From contig OZ024850.1 in assembly GCA_964017145.1 (NCBI GenBank), positions 721,618-785,617 of the forward strand: a stretch of 64,000 nucleotides of DNA, given 5' to 3'. Positions 46,107-58,470 of the stretch are shown here, piece after piece; position 1 is the stretch's first letter; each line of letters begins with the position of its first letter. The stretch comes from Agrocybe praecox. Taxonomy: Eukaryota > Basidiomycota > Agaricomycetes > Agaricales > Agrocybaceae. The translations under genes were made by a program, and so were the position numbers. The notes under the pieces are model-generated. The model was not told the DNA's origin. It saw nothing but the letters and a program-made list of their open reading frames with translations, and ran no database searches.

Positions 46107-48918
46107 ATGGTATGCATGCAATTTATCTGCCGTACTTATCACTGAAGGTGTATAGGTATTAACGGCGGCAGAAGTCAAATATCAACTTGACGATTTACGA
46201 GTCAATCTGTTCCTCGACGAAACAGAGGACACATGGGAGAAGATAGGAAAGGCCATTTCATCCATAACCAAGCTCTGCAATGATGGTGCATACGATGTCA
46301 GTCCAGCAGAGCTCGTTGGCTCTGTCAGGGCAGCCCATAGACCGATCACCAATGCGATGAACTCTGAACGAACAAGGCTCAGCGTCTTTCCAATGGAGCT
46401 TCTGAGTGCACTAGCAACAGCTATGGGCAACCAGTTTGACCAGCTACTGCCACTGTTTATGCCACCTCTGCTTGCTTTGTGCGGACGAACCAGCAAAGTC
46501 GTGATCAACCGCGCTAAATCCTCGATATTGACCATCATTGAAGTCACACAATTGCCCACCATTCTATCATATTTCCTGCAAAATGTGAAGGAAAAATCTG
46601 CTACTATGAAAATAGTCATCGCTGAAGGCACTCTGGCATTCCTCAACTCGTGCAATCCCCCGGACGTTGAGAAGGAAGCAAGGGCCCTCGAAGTTGAAGG
46701 GATCATTCGCACGACTGCCCGAGACGCCAATGCCGACGTAAGGAAACTTAGCAGGAAGATCTTCGAAAACTATCAGATCTTGCTTCCCTCCAGAGTGCAG
46801 AGGTACGTAATTTGGTTCTGTCCAATGCTCAATTTATAAATTTTCGACAGTTTCAGCGCTCCATTGAGTCCTACAACGAAGAAGTATTTGGACATTAAAC
46901 CAACAGTTTCTAACACTGCACAGCCCAGAGCAACAAGCAAGCTAGACTTGAAAGTCAGCACTACCTCGAAACCTTCTCACAGCCGCAATCCTTCAACCTC
47001 CACAATGTCTACAGCAACGAGCGGCGGCCAAGTGCGAAACCCACCCACGAGTATGACGCGAGTAAGCAGGAAGGAACCGGCTCCTGCGCCTTACATGCCA
47101 CAGCGTCCCATACAACATTCACGAGTAGTGGTGGATGGGAATCCACTACGTTCTACAAGTACAGTGGGCGGACCCTCGCGCTCCGCTGCTACTCTTGATG
47201 CTAAGAGAACTCTACCGCCTTCCCGCGGACAGACACAAGCTACTCGCGCGACGAGTACAACTACTACGACAGCAGGATCCTCTATTGTTCCTCATCGTGT
47301 CCCTATCACCACCACGACAAAATTATCCGCGTCAACGTCTGCTACAGCACCACCAAATATTATACCTTCCACCTCTACAGGACCACGACGCATACCTATG
47401 CCACCACCCCCTCCACCGGCTCCTAAGAAAGAGGCAGACGGACCCAAGAGGCCGGCTTCGCGTTTGGGTGTAGATAATGCTACTTCCACAACTAGTCATC
47501 GAACAATAACAGCAGGACCAGTCGTTCCTCTTGCCCCGATCAAGAAGAGGCCAATTTCAACAGTTTCTTCATCGGTAAAAGATCGTCCAACGGCAGCTTC
47601 ATCCAATCCTCCGGTTATTCGTTCGAGAACGGTATCGAAACCCCCAGTACCGTCAGCGAAGGCATCATTGGTAGCTAGTGTTGCTGCCCAATCTACCAGT
47701 CGAGTTGGTGCTTCTACCACAACGACCATTCGCTCTGGAACTACGGCTGTCACCAGCAAAACCAGTAGCAATGCCAATGCAACCAAGCCTCTTGAATTAT
47801 CGAAATTGTCAAAACCTATCTGGGGGGGAAGACCTGCAGCATCAGCTGTTCCTACTAAAGCTTCACCGGTTGCATCTGCGGCTCAGAAGGCAGCGCCTGT
47901 AACTACTAGATCCCTGGCAAGGAAGCCATCAACACGTACCGTGGCACCCCCACGAGCAGGTGCGAATGCCCCGGACGGTTCAAAGACCGCGACAGAAGGT
48001 AAAGGTGCTCAAAGGCCTGTCACTCCTACTATGGTTGCATTACCGCCTTCGCCTACACCCGAAGATGAAGAAGAGAAAGCATCGGAGGTTGGAGTGGTTG
48101 ACGATAAGAACAAGGAAAATATCCGCCCTGCGACAATGAATGAGATGGTTTTGAATCAGGCAAAAGAAATGCCCGTTGAGACCGCCACTCAGACAGTTGA
48201 TGCGGAAGATGCTAGTATCGAGACGGTTGTACCAAAAGCTGGTGAACACGAAGAGGAAGAAGCGGAGATTGAGCAAAACACCCAATCCTTTTCAAACGCT
48301 CTCGCCAACGACACACCTACACCCTCCATCGAACCTGCCAATATCCTAATTCCTCAAATAACCACCGATGATGCCTTCGACGATGACAAAGAAATTTATA
48401 TCCAAAATGACAATGACTACGAAGGAGATGAGGAAGAACCTACAACCACGAACATCAACGCCAACTCCACTGAAGATCCTAAAACTCCACAACAGCACAA
48501 TGGCGGACTCATGGCCGTCCCAGCCAACAACGCCGCCATCCTCTCCGCCAAAACACCCATATCAGCTTTACTCAATTCGATAGAACGTGGATTCAAATAC
48601 GACTACTCGCCCATCACACCGCTTTCTCCCGCCGACTGCTACCTACCAAATATCAATGGCGAAACACCATACAGCCACCAGACACATGCCCCACACATTA
48701 AAGGACCGATGCAGTCTTTTAACCATGCGTTGCACGCTCCAGGGCATAGTGGTATTTTTGGCGGGTTCGGGGTGATGAATACGCGCAAGGAGGAAGAGCT
48801 CGTGCGAGGTGATATTGGCGTTGTCCAATTGAGTGAGTATAGCAAGCAGTACGTGTCTGCTAGCTTACCAGGCTTGGATGAAGGACGTCAAGCTTTTACT
48901 GAGCTTAACAGAAGCTGA
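46107..48918 (+). CDS. CLASP-like microtubule-associated protein with one TOG domain
   Basis: Exons 46107-46109, 46156-46802, 46851-48918, 905 residues. Exon 1 is only the start codon, ATG directly followed by the donor GTATGC. Without splicing the frame stops after 12 further codons. Residues 1-216 form one HEAT/TOG unit (ETEDTWEKIGKAISSITKL, FPMELLSALATAM, SKVVINRAKSSILTII), matching the CLASP N-terminal domain. The remaining ~690 residues are Ser/Thr/Pro/Ala-rich and basic, with typical SxIP-less disordered character, then an acidic patch (about 610-720) and a conserved-looking end (ISALLNSIERGFKYDYSPI). CLASPs bind tubulin and stabilise microtubules; a shorter fungal relative with a single TOG is inferred. 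The LINE relic ends about 170 nt upstream, so its promoter region is short. Confidence 0.82.
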
Positions 48919-49295
48919 GAGTGGTTCTTTTTCTTTTTCTTACACTAGATAGTAAGGACATAAATTTCGGATTCTCGTGTCTTCTGCCATGTTTTCTTAC
49001 TATCTTTTTGGTGTCTTGTCTATAATAGTGTTCCACTTGTCTTTTCTCTCTCCGTGCTACTTATGTTCATCGTATTGCTTTCGATACTGTTTGATTATAT
49101 ATACATATATTGTTATTACAACAAAAAACAAGTGAACATATTAAAACAATGATCCGTCACCTGTGAAGAATTATAGACAGTTTGATATCCCTGTAGATGT
49201 AGTCTAAATCGTCAATGTCTGTCTATGAATAGTCTATATCATGCCCCATGTGTGCGTGTCGAGAGTTTGTGCCAACCGATCATCATAGACCCATA
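48919..49295. other. Convergent intergenic region
   Basis: Shared 3' flank of the CLASP-like (+) and fucosyltransferase-like (-) genes. AT-rich, no gene. Confidence 0.6.
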
Positions 49296-51100
49296 TTACC
49301 AGAAACGAATGCTGATGGGTTCCTTTCCGTCAACCAGTCTTCGATGAATGACGTTGCTCGTAAACGACGACCACTGTAATGGAAATGGGCACGATCAATA
49401 TCACTGATACGAGTAGAGAGAGAAACAGGAAACGGAAACTCACTCCATTCCCGATGAAGACCGCAGATCGTCTACCAAGGTCCATGTCGATGGCCACGCC
49501 GACGTCTTTCTGTTCCGAAGTAAACTTCAAGTCCCTGCTGGTCACGATGTGGGCCCAGCCATCTCTTCTGAGGGATTCTTTGAGAACATTGAGCCATTCG
49601 GTGCGATCATTAGACATGATATACAGAACGTCCAAAGACCTCTGACTCTGACTGTAGGTTTTTGACCTCGTAAGCCTGTTAAAGTTCAACGATCCCTCAC
49701 CAGTCGTCCCCGTCTTCGTCTCTGCGTTTCGCAAGTATGCTTCCCTCGCAGCACGAACTTTACGCGTGATTGAGGCCGCGGATGGAAGGCATCTCTCGAG
49801 GAAGATAGCTTCATTCTCGGGAGAATTTTTGCCTGTGGGGAGAATGCCTGTCGGTCCAGGTGGTGGGGGTGGGGGTGGGGAAAATTTGTCGGGAAGAAAA
49901 GACAAAAGGTTCCAGTTGTAAAACGTTGAATTTTCCGCGGCATGTTCAAGACACGCCTCTTTAAAGTCACCGCGGCGAACGTGAATAGAAAGGACGCGAT
50001 TGAACGGGTCGTCGTCTTCGTTAGCTTTGTCTTGGGAATAAGACCTCTTGGACTCGGAAACGAAAAGTCCTAGGTTGGCGGTAATAGCTGACTCGACGAG
50101 GTGCGATGTGCCCAACAGACGCGATACTGGAGAGGTCTTAAATTCGTCCCAGAGAGACACACTCCTAGGGCCGCTCCAAAAATCAATGTCAAAAGTCTCC
50201 GGGGTAGGATCTTCCTCCTTTGTTGCGGCGACAATCTCTATACACCTCTCTGGTGCCTCAAGGAGTAGTTTTTTCCACTTTTCGAAAATGATCTTGCCGT
50301 CCGCCCAATTAACTTCGGGTTTGACATCGCGTGTATTGATGATCCTCCGCTCCAATTTTGGACAGACAACGTCAAACCAGGCCTCGGAGATGGATCGTGG
50401 AGCGTTGTCGCCTTTCTCCCAAGGTCCTCCCGCGGATGGCCCGGAAATGAGGGCGTTCAGTGGTGTACTAGGGATCCAGTCTGGGCGAGGAAAGGAAGAA
50501 ACAGGCCAAGGATAATGCGAAGGGGTCCATAGAAAATCGTGAAACACGTATCCACGGTTTGAAGAATGGGCTAGCCATGTGTTCATCAGCCTGTTTTTGC
50601 GTCCGCGTATGTGAAAAATTAAGCGGATAGAATAGTTCGGAGGAACAAGGAGATAGATGATGTGATGGATAAATATATGTCTCGTTAGATAAGGAGGTTA
50701 TACGAGAAAATAGCAGTACGCACATATCATTCAACTTGTTGTTCCATCCAACCTGGTATTGCCTAGAATTCGAGAAAAGAACATAGCGCCCCGTCACACC
50801 TTCCGGGAACGGCAGATCGAGGTTATGCTGCGGAAGATTCATTTCCCATTCTCTCAGAGCCGTGTAAGTTGGTGGGAGATCATCAACGTTCTCTAGAGGC
50901 CTCGCAAAGAAATTAAAAGAATCGATGAGTCCATACTTGCGCACGGCTTCAACGCTGTAAAAGAGGGCAAGAAGAAAAGCTATCAGGACAATGTTCGTCC
51001 ATGGTCTTGCGCGCGACTTGGACCTGCGTACGACGACGGTGCATGTCCTATGTTTTTGTTTCTGGCTCTGAGGGAAGAGGGGGGTATACCGGATATCCAT
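49296..51100 (-). CDS. O-fucosyltransferase-like type II membrane protein
   Basis: Exons on the minus strand: 51100-50724, 50590-49444, 49373-49296, 533 residues. The N-terminus is basic, with one transmembrane anchor at about residues 36-52, so Golgi-type topology with a lumenal catalytic part is expected. Motifs of the GDP-fucose protein O-fucosyltransferase superfamily: GRYVLFSNSRQYQVGWNNK near the start of the lumenal part, HVRRGD at about 329-334 (the Arg-Arg-Gly-Asp sugar-nucleotide motif), and the C-terminal AVFIGNGWSSFTSNVIHRR. The last intron lies inside this final motif. Without removing it the frame ends in a false hydrophobic tail. A poly-Pro stretch lies in the middle. Donor and acceptor sugars are not known. 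Confidence 0.82.
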
Positions 51101-53106
51101 GAACGTAGTGAGAGGTTGGGCACAAATGGGTCTTGGGGCATTGACGGTTGAATTACAAGGCTATAAATCCGGTTTTCGGATGTGCCTTTTTTCTTTTTCC
51201 CCGTTACCTGAAAGCACGATTAGATTTGTGATGGACATATATCTCCATAAGTACATCCCCCAAAGATTATCACTTACCCAGCTTTAGGCCCAACTATAAG
51301 GTACAACATTTGGCGCTCATTCTGGTCTGATTAGGTTTAGCTAACACAAAGAAAACTCCGTGGACAGCATGTTGCGCCCATTTCCTAGCCAATTTTTTCT
51401 TTTTTCTTGCCGTGATGATGCTAGTTTTTTTTTTGAGTGATGAATGATAAATCGTGCTGTATGTCTGCGCGGTGATCGTGACATAGTGCAGTTTGCTTGT
51501 TGTTATTTATTCCAGGGCTCGAAGTCTGCCGACGGAACCGAAAAGCGGCTATATAGCCGTGTTGCCGCCGTCGCCTATATTAGCGCTAATCACGATCAAG
51601 CCAGGAGAGGGTCTATTATCTCATCGGTATCAACATAGATCCTCAAAATAACAACCAATAAACCTCTCGAAACGGTGTTAATAATAAATATCCTTCGTCT
51701 TTAGACTACTTTGAAGCCTGGACTTATACTATGCCGAGTCTGAGATTTGTGCCATGCAAGACAGATCCAAGATAGATCAAATAGTTATGTGGCAGTCATT
51801 ACCAATCATCACCCAATCATCAGCCATATACCAAGTGAATTCCGTTTCATGTTTCCTTCTTAATTCGGACAGTCAAGGGCCTTCAAGACTTCGGATCCCG
51901 AGTCTATTCTGACGAGGCTTATCTTGCTTGCTTTGGAAAACAGAAAGTGCAGTTTATCTGAATATTACTAGCGTCGTACCACAATGTGGGTAAGATATTT
52001 CTTATATCATGTTAATATTTCTTCGACTACTACTGACTGTTTTATATCCTCCGAGAAGGGTTTCCCTGCGTTGCACTTGTATTGATGCCGAATTCTAAAC
52101 GAGGAATGGTGTACGATGATGCAATACGAAACTCGTAATAATCTAATTTTTAATTCGGAAGGCCTTCCTTGCATATATTTACTTGTTACGCCTGCGAGAA
52201 CATTGCACGTCTCTGAAGTAATTGTGACGGAATTGTGGGGTGGGGAACACCTCATGAGCCTAAAATATATTCCTGTGGTGAGCGATATCCGAACCGGACA
52301 ACCGTTAATAGAAGTTCTTCTATCCCCGGGCCCGTACTCGACTCTATAATAACACTTGTCATAGAAGTATTCGTATTCGCGACGGACTCGGGAAGAAGAG
52401 TTCATTCAAATTGCCGGATGTAGTATCAATCATACACAACCACGTTTTTTGAAATGTCACCGATCTTTTTATATATCCCATGCAACGATCTATTCAATTA
52501 ATGCCTTTATCGTCCACCTCTGTGGTCCTGTCTGCGAATAATTAATCCCGGAAAGTATGTCTTCCTAGAGATTGTGAATAATATTTTTAGCATCGGCGTT
52601 GCCAGGTGCTCTCCGCGCACTGTCAAGTCGCCGCAGTTTCTAGGCACAGTCAGGTGTCCTTATCACGGTACGCAGAATGAAATAGATACCCGGTACGGTT
52701 ATTTTACCACAGTATCCTCGCCGCATTTATTGTCCCATACATGCAAAGTCTGGTGGTAAGCTCGATGTTAGCCTTTCTTGGCCTAGGATTTAATGTCCGA
52801 ACGTGACCGTGGTTGTACTCAGTTATAATCGCATCTGCCGACATACCTAGAGAATATGACATGTAAACTAAAAGATGTGAATTCGGCCGAACACCTAAAA
52901 TAAGGCCTACATAGACCATAAATAGAACAAGGGGAACCAAATTCCAACAATAAATACTGTACTGAGATTTTGGCGCCCGTCATCGTCGGAAAGCATGGGC
53001 GCAATTGGATACAATGTGCTATATACGTAGGGTACCCAGTTTCCGGTATCTTCCTTTATCTACTAATTCGCGAAAGTGGAGACCTATTGATTTCCGTGAA
53101 GCCAAG
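51101..53106. other. Gene-poor stretch, about 2 kb
   Basis: 5' side of the fucosyltransferase-like gene, then sequence with only short frames on both strands. No family or repeat recognised. Confidence 0.5.
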
Positions 53107-53385
53107 TTAGATGGCCTCGGCAGTTTTATACATAAATCCGACATAAATATTCCGGTCTTCAGCTAAAGCCTCGCGGGTATATTCTCCCTTGGAGGGTATA
53201 CTGCCCCAGATATGTACCCATATGGTGAACTTGTAACGGTCATCACCGGTAATGATTGTGAAGAGTACTCGGACATCGTGTTTCTCTTCAACGTTTGTAA
53301 ATATCAGATACTTAGCCATAAATGCATACATGTTTGAATCTGGGATTCGAATAAGCCGGCTTGGTGAGCCTGAGTAGGGCACCAT
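53107..53385 (-). CDS. Orphan 92-residue frame (candidate)
   Basis: Minus-strand ATG at 53385 to a stop at 53107. Composition is protein-like, with alternating hydrophobic and polar residues suggesting beta strands (MYAFMAKYLIFTNVEEKHD, VRVLFTIITGDDRYKF, FTIWVHIWGSIPS). There is no signal peptide and no recognised family. No splice partners were found. It lies divergently to the SDR at 53700, with about 315 nt between. It may be a small gene, a last exon of a decayed gene, or chance. Confidence 0.3.
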   Translation of the reverse strand: MVPYSGSPSRLIRIPDSNMYAFMAKYLIFTNVEEKHDVRVLFTIITGDDRYKFTIWVHIWGSIPSKGEYTREALAEDRNIYVGFMYKTAEAI

Positions 53386-53699
53386 ACTGGCGTAATCATG
53401 CTTACGCGTCAGAGTTTTGTTGGGAGAACGTTAGCATGTGTGGCGTCGTGACTACGGCGGGTACATCTAGCATGTTTCTGGCGAACCAAATGCATTATGT
53501 GGAATGAAATAGTGTAAGTTATAGTCCCTTCGATTATCCCTCCTGTCGATGTTATCGACTCATTTATTTATTACTACCTCATTATTTCTGGGATAGGGGA
53601 ATTTACGTCATACGCAGGTAGTATGAGACAGCGTCAGAGACATTCTATTCATCGAAGGCACAAAGTTTCATGTACACTACTATATCAAAAATATACATC
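53386..53699. other. Intergenic, SDR copy 2 promoter
   Basis: About 310 nt, AT-rich, with TATA-like sequence near 53680-53695. Nothing else. Confidence 0.45.
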
Positions 53700-54549
53700 A
53701 TGTCGAGAGTCATCCTCATAACCGGTATATATCTTCTTTGATATCCTATTTTTGTTGATATTCACGAGTAATTACAGGCTCCAATTCAGGGATTGGCTAC
53801 GAACTTGTACGACTCCTAGCGAAGAAGCCTGAGGGGCATATCGTTTACCTCGCTTCAAGAAATGAAGAAGCAGGAAAGCAAGCCCAGTACGTACTATAGC
53901 TTTCTGCGCGCGTCGATCCGAAACCAACACTCAAAATCGCGGCAAATACAGAGCTAAGCTTCTCGAAGAGGGATCGGGGAACATCAAATATGTAACCCTC
54001 GATGTTACCCAACCCCCTAGCATAGAAGCCGCGAAGGGTCTCATTGAGAAGCAAGAAGGTAAACTTGACGTCCTCGTCAACAACGCCGGGATTGGCAAGT
54101 TGGACGTTAGTCAAGACGCTACCAACATGGAGATTTCAGTCTTCCGCGAAACTATGGAGACAAACTTCTTTGGCTTAACTCAAACCACGATCGCGTTTAT
54201 TCCCTTGTTGCGCAAATCGGATAACGGTGTTATTTTGAACGTGTCGTGCGACATGGCCTCAAACGCGTATCAGGCCAGACCAGATGCAGGTCTTCATTTT
54301 ACTGCGTATAATAGTAGCAAGACGGCGGTTAATTCTTACACCATCGCGTTGTCGCACGAGTTGAAGAAGGACGGAATCAAGGCCAATGCCGTCACTCCTG
54401 GGTTCACGACCTCGAAAAACAATCTCTTCATGGCAGGCGGAAAGAATTCAGAAGAAGGGGCGCGTGCCCTCGTACCCTTCGCATTACTGGATAAGGATGG
54501 GCCTACTGGGAAGTTCTTCGATTCCAACGGAAAGGAATTTCCGTGGTAA
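53700..54549 (+). CDS. Short-chain dehydrogenase/reductase, copy 2
   Basis: Exons 53700-53724, 53778-53886, 53952-54549, 243 residues. Motifs in order: TGSNSGIG, LVNNAGIGKLD, ETMETNFFGL, NVSCDMAS, catalytic YNSSK, PGFTTSK and the C-terminal DGPTGKFFDS. It aligns almost end to end with the minus-strand SDR at 42896-43726, with the same two intron positions and the identical 25-nt first exon and 598-nt last exon. Substrate unknown; cytosolic NAD(P)-dependent oxidoreductase. It faces the M64 gene tail to tail. Confidence 0.9.
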
Positions 54550-54756
54550 AAAGGCACAACTATTGGGTAGAATAATCAAAACCAAAGTTCGATCGTATGG
54601 GGTCCAAATAAAATTGAGTCGCTCAGGCAAATGGCATACTCTACTTGAGGGGTTGATGAGGACTGTCAGCCTAAATTTTCATTGGAGAAAGGAAAAATAT
54701 TCTAAGGATGATATAGTACAGTTGCACCAGTTCACAGGCGCGATTGTCAACTCGTC

Positions 54757-56894
54757 CTAGTTCCTCCCACCACAGGATGTCGATACTTTAAATTCAACCT
54801 CGTTCTGCAAAACAGGACTTATCACCCTAACCTCCTCGGTCGAGAATTGTACTTGAATCGAATAGTCCCCAACGGAAACTTCATCGTCGATCTCCGCACG
54901 TGTCTTATTAGTGAACTCCTCGAGAACACGTTGATCCTTCTTCCACAGTATGCTATAATCCTCTTTGGGGGTTATAGGTATCGACCGTAAGTTGGCCAGA
55001 GGGAGAAGATCGAGGGATATAATCTTCTTGACTTGAGCTTGAGCAGATGATTCGAACGCAAAATCTGTGCTGCAACTTTCTTCAATGGCATCAATGAAGG
55101 TGATGTTCCGGAGAAGCTTGAGCCAGAGGGTTTCTACGCATGCTTTGCAAAAGTTCGGGGTTGCTACGGCACGCATCAAACAATCCTCGTTTGTTGGACG
55201 ATAACTCGTCTCGTTCTTGTCAGAATATCTTCAAATAGAAAAGGTTGCACAAAATAAAATTCCAGAATAAAAGCGATGCTTACGTCGGGTAAAGACCGTA
55301 AAACCCAGGCGCGGATATGAATCTATCCACTTCCTTCAGTCAAACAAATAAATATAAAATAGAAGGCTGAAGATGAACATACTCAGTTTCATCCCCATAT
55401 TCTAGAATCTCAGTACTGCACAGTTGAGCCACGCCTTGATTCTTGTCGTTTAGAAGCGTGAACTTGAGTTCGTGATCACCAGCAACCAGGCTCCCATCGG
55501 AATGGAAGTTATAAAACCAACGGTCCAATCCAATATCGCGTCTAGGCATCCACTCTAGATCAACTCCGTCAAGAGTGACACGTAAGTCTTCTTGCGAGGG
55601 AATGCCCGAGAGAGAAAACTGTAACTTATATCGCGAGTAAGTCCCAGGTGAGCTAAATCGAATTGACCATGGTTTATTGACATCCAGTAAGGTCCACGGA
55701 TAGGCTTGCATAGCCATGTTCGAGTTCTCGACCAAGGGGGTGCCATCATTGTCTACTCGCGACGGATCAGAAAGCCACTGTGTCCATGTAATGTTCTTAG
55801 GGTCGTGTGCAGCGTTTCGTCCAAAGTAAGCAAACCCGCCATCATATTCTTCCCCGACGTCGAGTATCGAATGACCAAGTTCGTGACGAAGAACGAGAGG
55901 CCCATTGAGGATTGATGCTGTTATTACACTGCTTTTGTCAGCCAAAGGAACTATATGGGAAATGAACCGACTGACGTGAAATCTCCTCCGAGACCTGTGA
56001 TTTCAAGTCATTAAACGAAATTCATAGTATATGTTTTTCAGACTTGCCACCGTACAGCGGGTCATTTCCTTTGACATGGTTAGTACGTATCTCAGTGCAC
56101 ATAAGATAATATATCCCACCTAACAGAATAGGATAATCGCATTGGTCTGCCAAGGAATCACACGCCGCTCTACCGATCTCTGGGTGGGCATAGTACACTC
56201 CACGCAGTTCTGTTCCGTCTCTGTAGAGTCCAAACGGCGTTCTGGATAGCACAAGGATGAGAGAAGTATTTAACAGCAAGAACAACGGGGCGCGTACTTC
56301 TTTGGTTGACCATGCGTCCCAACACCACTCTAAGGAAGAAAAATCGATCAGGAAAGCGGGTCATCTTCGTCGATACTTGACCCCACCTCCTGACTAGGAG
56401 AAAAACCAGCCCAAAAGTTCAAAAGCGGTTGCACTGTGTTGAAGGTTTGGTTCTTGGAGACATCTTCCGCCAGCCTGAAAGCATCGTCAATGAATTTTTG
56501 TCGTTCTTCAAGCAAATCTATGTGGGATGGATTCAGTAAAAGCAAATCTTTCGCAAGAGATCTTTACACGTACATCCGTCTGAAAAGAAGACCAGGTCAA
56601 CGCGGTTTGAAGACGGTCCTGAGATGATGAGAGGTATCATTTCCAGAGGTGGGGGCTGAGGGAGAGAGAGAAAATGTTCGTTGAATCCTTTGGAATTATC
56701 TTCCGTATATTCCAATATTTCATGCCCATGATAAGAGCTCCAGCCCATAAGGTTATCATTGCGACTGGAATGAGCTGAAAGATTCAAGGTTCAGGCCGTC
56801 ATAAACTAGTCGTGATATAGAACGACAACAACGTACCTATCGCAGTTGCAATTTGGAGGGATTGAAGCACTGCAAAATAGAGAAAGCTCAGCAT
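54757..56894 (-). CDS. Secreted zinc metallopeptidase, M64 (IgA peptidase) family
   Basis: Ten exons on the minus strand: 56894-56837, 56774-56574, 56517-56387, 56329-56298, 56241-56120, 56068-56048, 55994-55976, 55928-55383, 55322-55284, 55228-54757. Phases join to 546 residues. A signal peptide (MLSFLYFAVLQSLQIATA) precedes SNRVDLVFFSDGY and KTPFGLYRDGTELRGVYY. The zinc-binding HELGH is at about residues 210-214, followed by GEEYDGGFAYFG, typical of M64. A beta-rich region (RYKLQFSLSGIPSQEDL, GLDRWFYNFHSDG) and a C-terminal Cys-containing part complete it. Fungal M64 proteins are secreted and of unknown substrate; the family name comes from a bacterial enzyme. Intron 55995-56047 is GC-AG. 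Exons 6 and 7 are only 21 and 19 nt. Confidence 0.88.
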
Positions 56895-57247
56895 TGTGTT
56901 AACAGTCGAGCGCATCTGCAAAATCTTCGCGGTTGTATGATGTGAAAGATCCAAAAGCCCCCGGCAGACGATGACATCTTTACCCCTCGTGGGAACCGCT
57001 TAAACAAACTTTCAAGCAGAGATGCTTTTGGACATGTAAAATACCGAGGAGGGTGATAAACAATTGGATTTCATTGAGTGGTTTATTATTCTACGTGAAT
57101 TAGTTTGAAATGATCAAAATGAGAGTATAGGTTTGAACAATGCAAATATGCCGAGGGAGGAGGATAAATTGAAAAAGAGTGCAAATTCTTTGGATAGTAA
57201 CGAATGTCAATACAGTGGGCGAGGACAGAGCAGAGTTTGCGGAAGAG

Positions 57248-58470
57248 CTAGGGTTCAATGGCGATATACTGGGGAACGTGGCTCAGATCGAAATATTCGA
57301 GGTATTCGTCGAGATAAGAAACAATGCGTGCGACCGTAGCTGTAGTCGTCTTCAGTGGCAGCGCATGGAGAAAGAGCGCCCGATCGTAAATAATGCCTTC
57401 AGCTGCTTTCACGATGGATTCTTTCAGGGAATTTATCTCTGTTCGATGCTCAACACAATCTCGCCACAATTGCGTTCCTGCATGAAACAATAAATTGTTC
57501 AGAGCGGTTAGATGCTCGAGCGTAGTTGTAAATTTGAGCAAAATCCCAGCGCAATGTGCAATGTCGGTTCGGTCGAGGAAACCTTTCCTGTAAAGGCTTC
57601 CCAGAAATTTGCAGTGTGACAGTGCACAGCTGACCTGACGGCTCAGACCCTTCCGAGGAAAGGTATCAATGGACCCAATCGCCTTGTAATTGTCCTAAAT
57701 TTCAATTAGTTCACAGCAGCCACCGAATATTAACATGAATCACGTACATCATCCCAACATTGTTCAAACGTTATCATCGAAGATACTTTCAAATGCCACA
57801 GAAACCTCTCACCCAAACGTTCATGAGGCCGAAGACGCGCAAAAGCATCACGTAGCGTATCTGCAAGGGTTGCAAAATGATCATTTATATTAGGTCTACC
57901 GGGCTCGGAAGCTCCCCATACAAACTGTCGAGTAAGGTCGAGCATTTCATCGTCAGTCCATACATCTGTGCTCATGACGGCAATATTCAGGTAGCGATCC
58001 CTAGCAAGTGGATCCTTGGTACTTGAAGCATTCCTTATACCCTGTATCCATCTCCTCTTTTGTGGGGGTCTGACGGACTGGGCATCGGGGTGGGATCCTT
58101 CTGAATCCTTCAAAATAGCGCTATTTTCCTCATGGTCTCCGGACTGACTTTGGCTCGCTTTTGAATCTAGCGTGCCATCAGGGGAGGAGGTTCGGGAAGT
58201 TTGACTATCATTATCCAGAACCCCGACATAGCTCGAGGTGCTACAAGAAGTGGAAATTGCAAATGAGTCGGTACTCGTACATCGTGAAAATTCGGCAAGT
58301 AGTGTAGCGGTAGGTTCATTCGTAGAGGTTTGTTCGTGAGGGGGGTACCACGCCACATGGAAAGAGCGGGTTGGCTTTGGAGTTTGAACAGTGGGAGCTG
58401 ACCCTGCTTGGGGCGACAGAGAGTGGCGCTTGCGCTTGGACGAGAGGCGAGAAGCTAAGGTGTTGGACAT
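57248..58470 (-). CDS. MIF4G-like helical-repeat protein, copy 2
   Basis: Exons on the minus strand: 58470-57748 and 57694-57248, 389 residues. The N-terminal 160 residues are Ser/Thr-rich and basic (RLSSKRKRHSLSP), probably disordered. The rest is helical: TLRDAFARLRPHERLGERFLW, SSMITFEQCWDD, then CALSHCKFLGSLYRKGFLD and CAGILLKFTTTLEHLTALNN. The intron falls right after QCWDD, exactly like the HCWDP intron in copy 1 (41064-42575), and the ILLK-LEHL-AL pattern is shared. Sequence identity outside these points is low. A scaffold or RNA-binding role is family-level inference only. Confidence 0.75.

Noticed and set aside
57133..57493. Plus-strand frames of 68 and 104 codons
   Set aside because: Antisense to exon 2 and the 3' flank of MIF4G-like copy 2.
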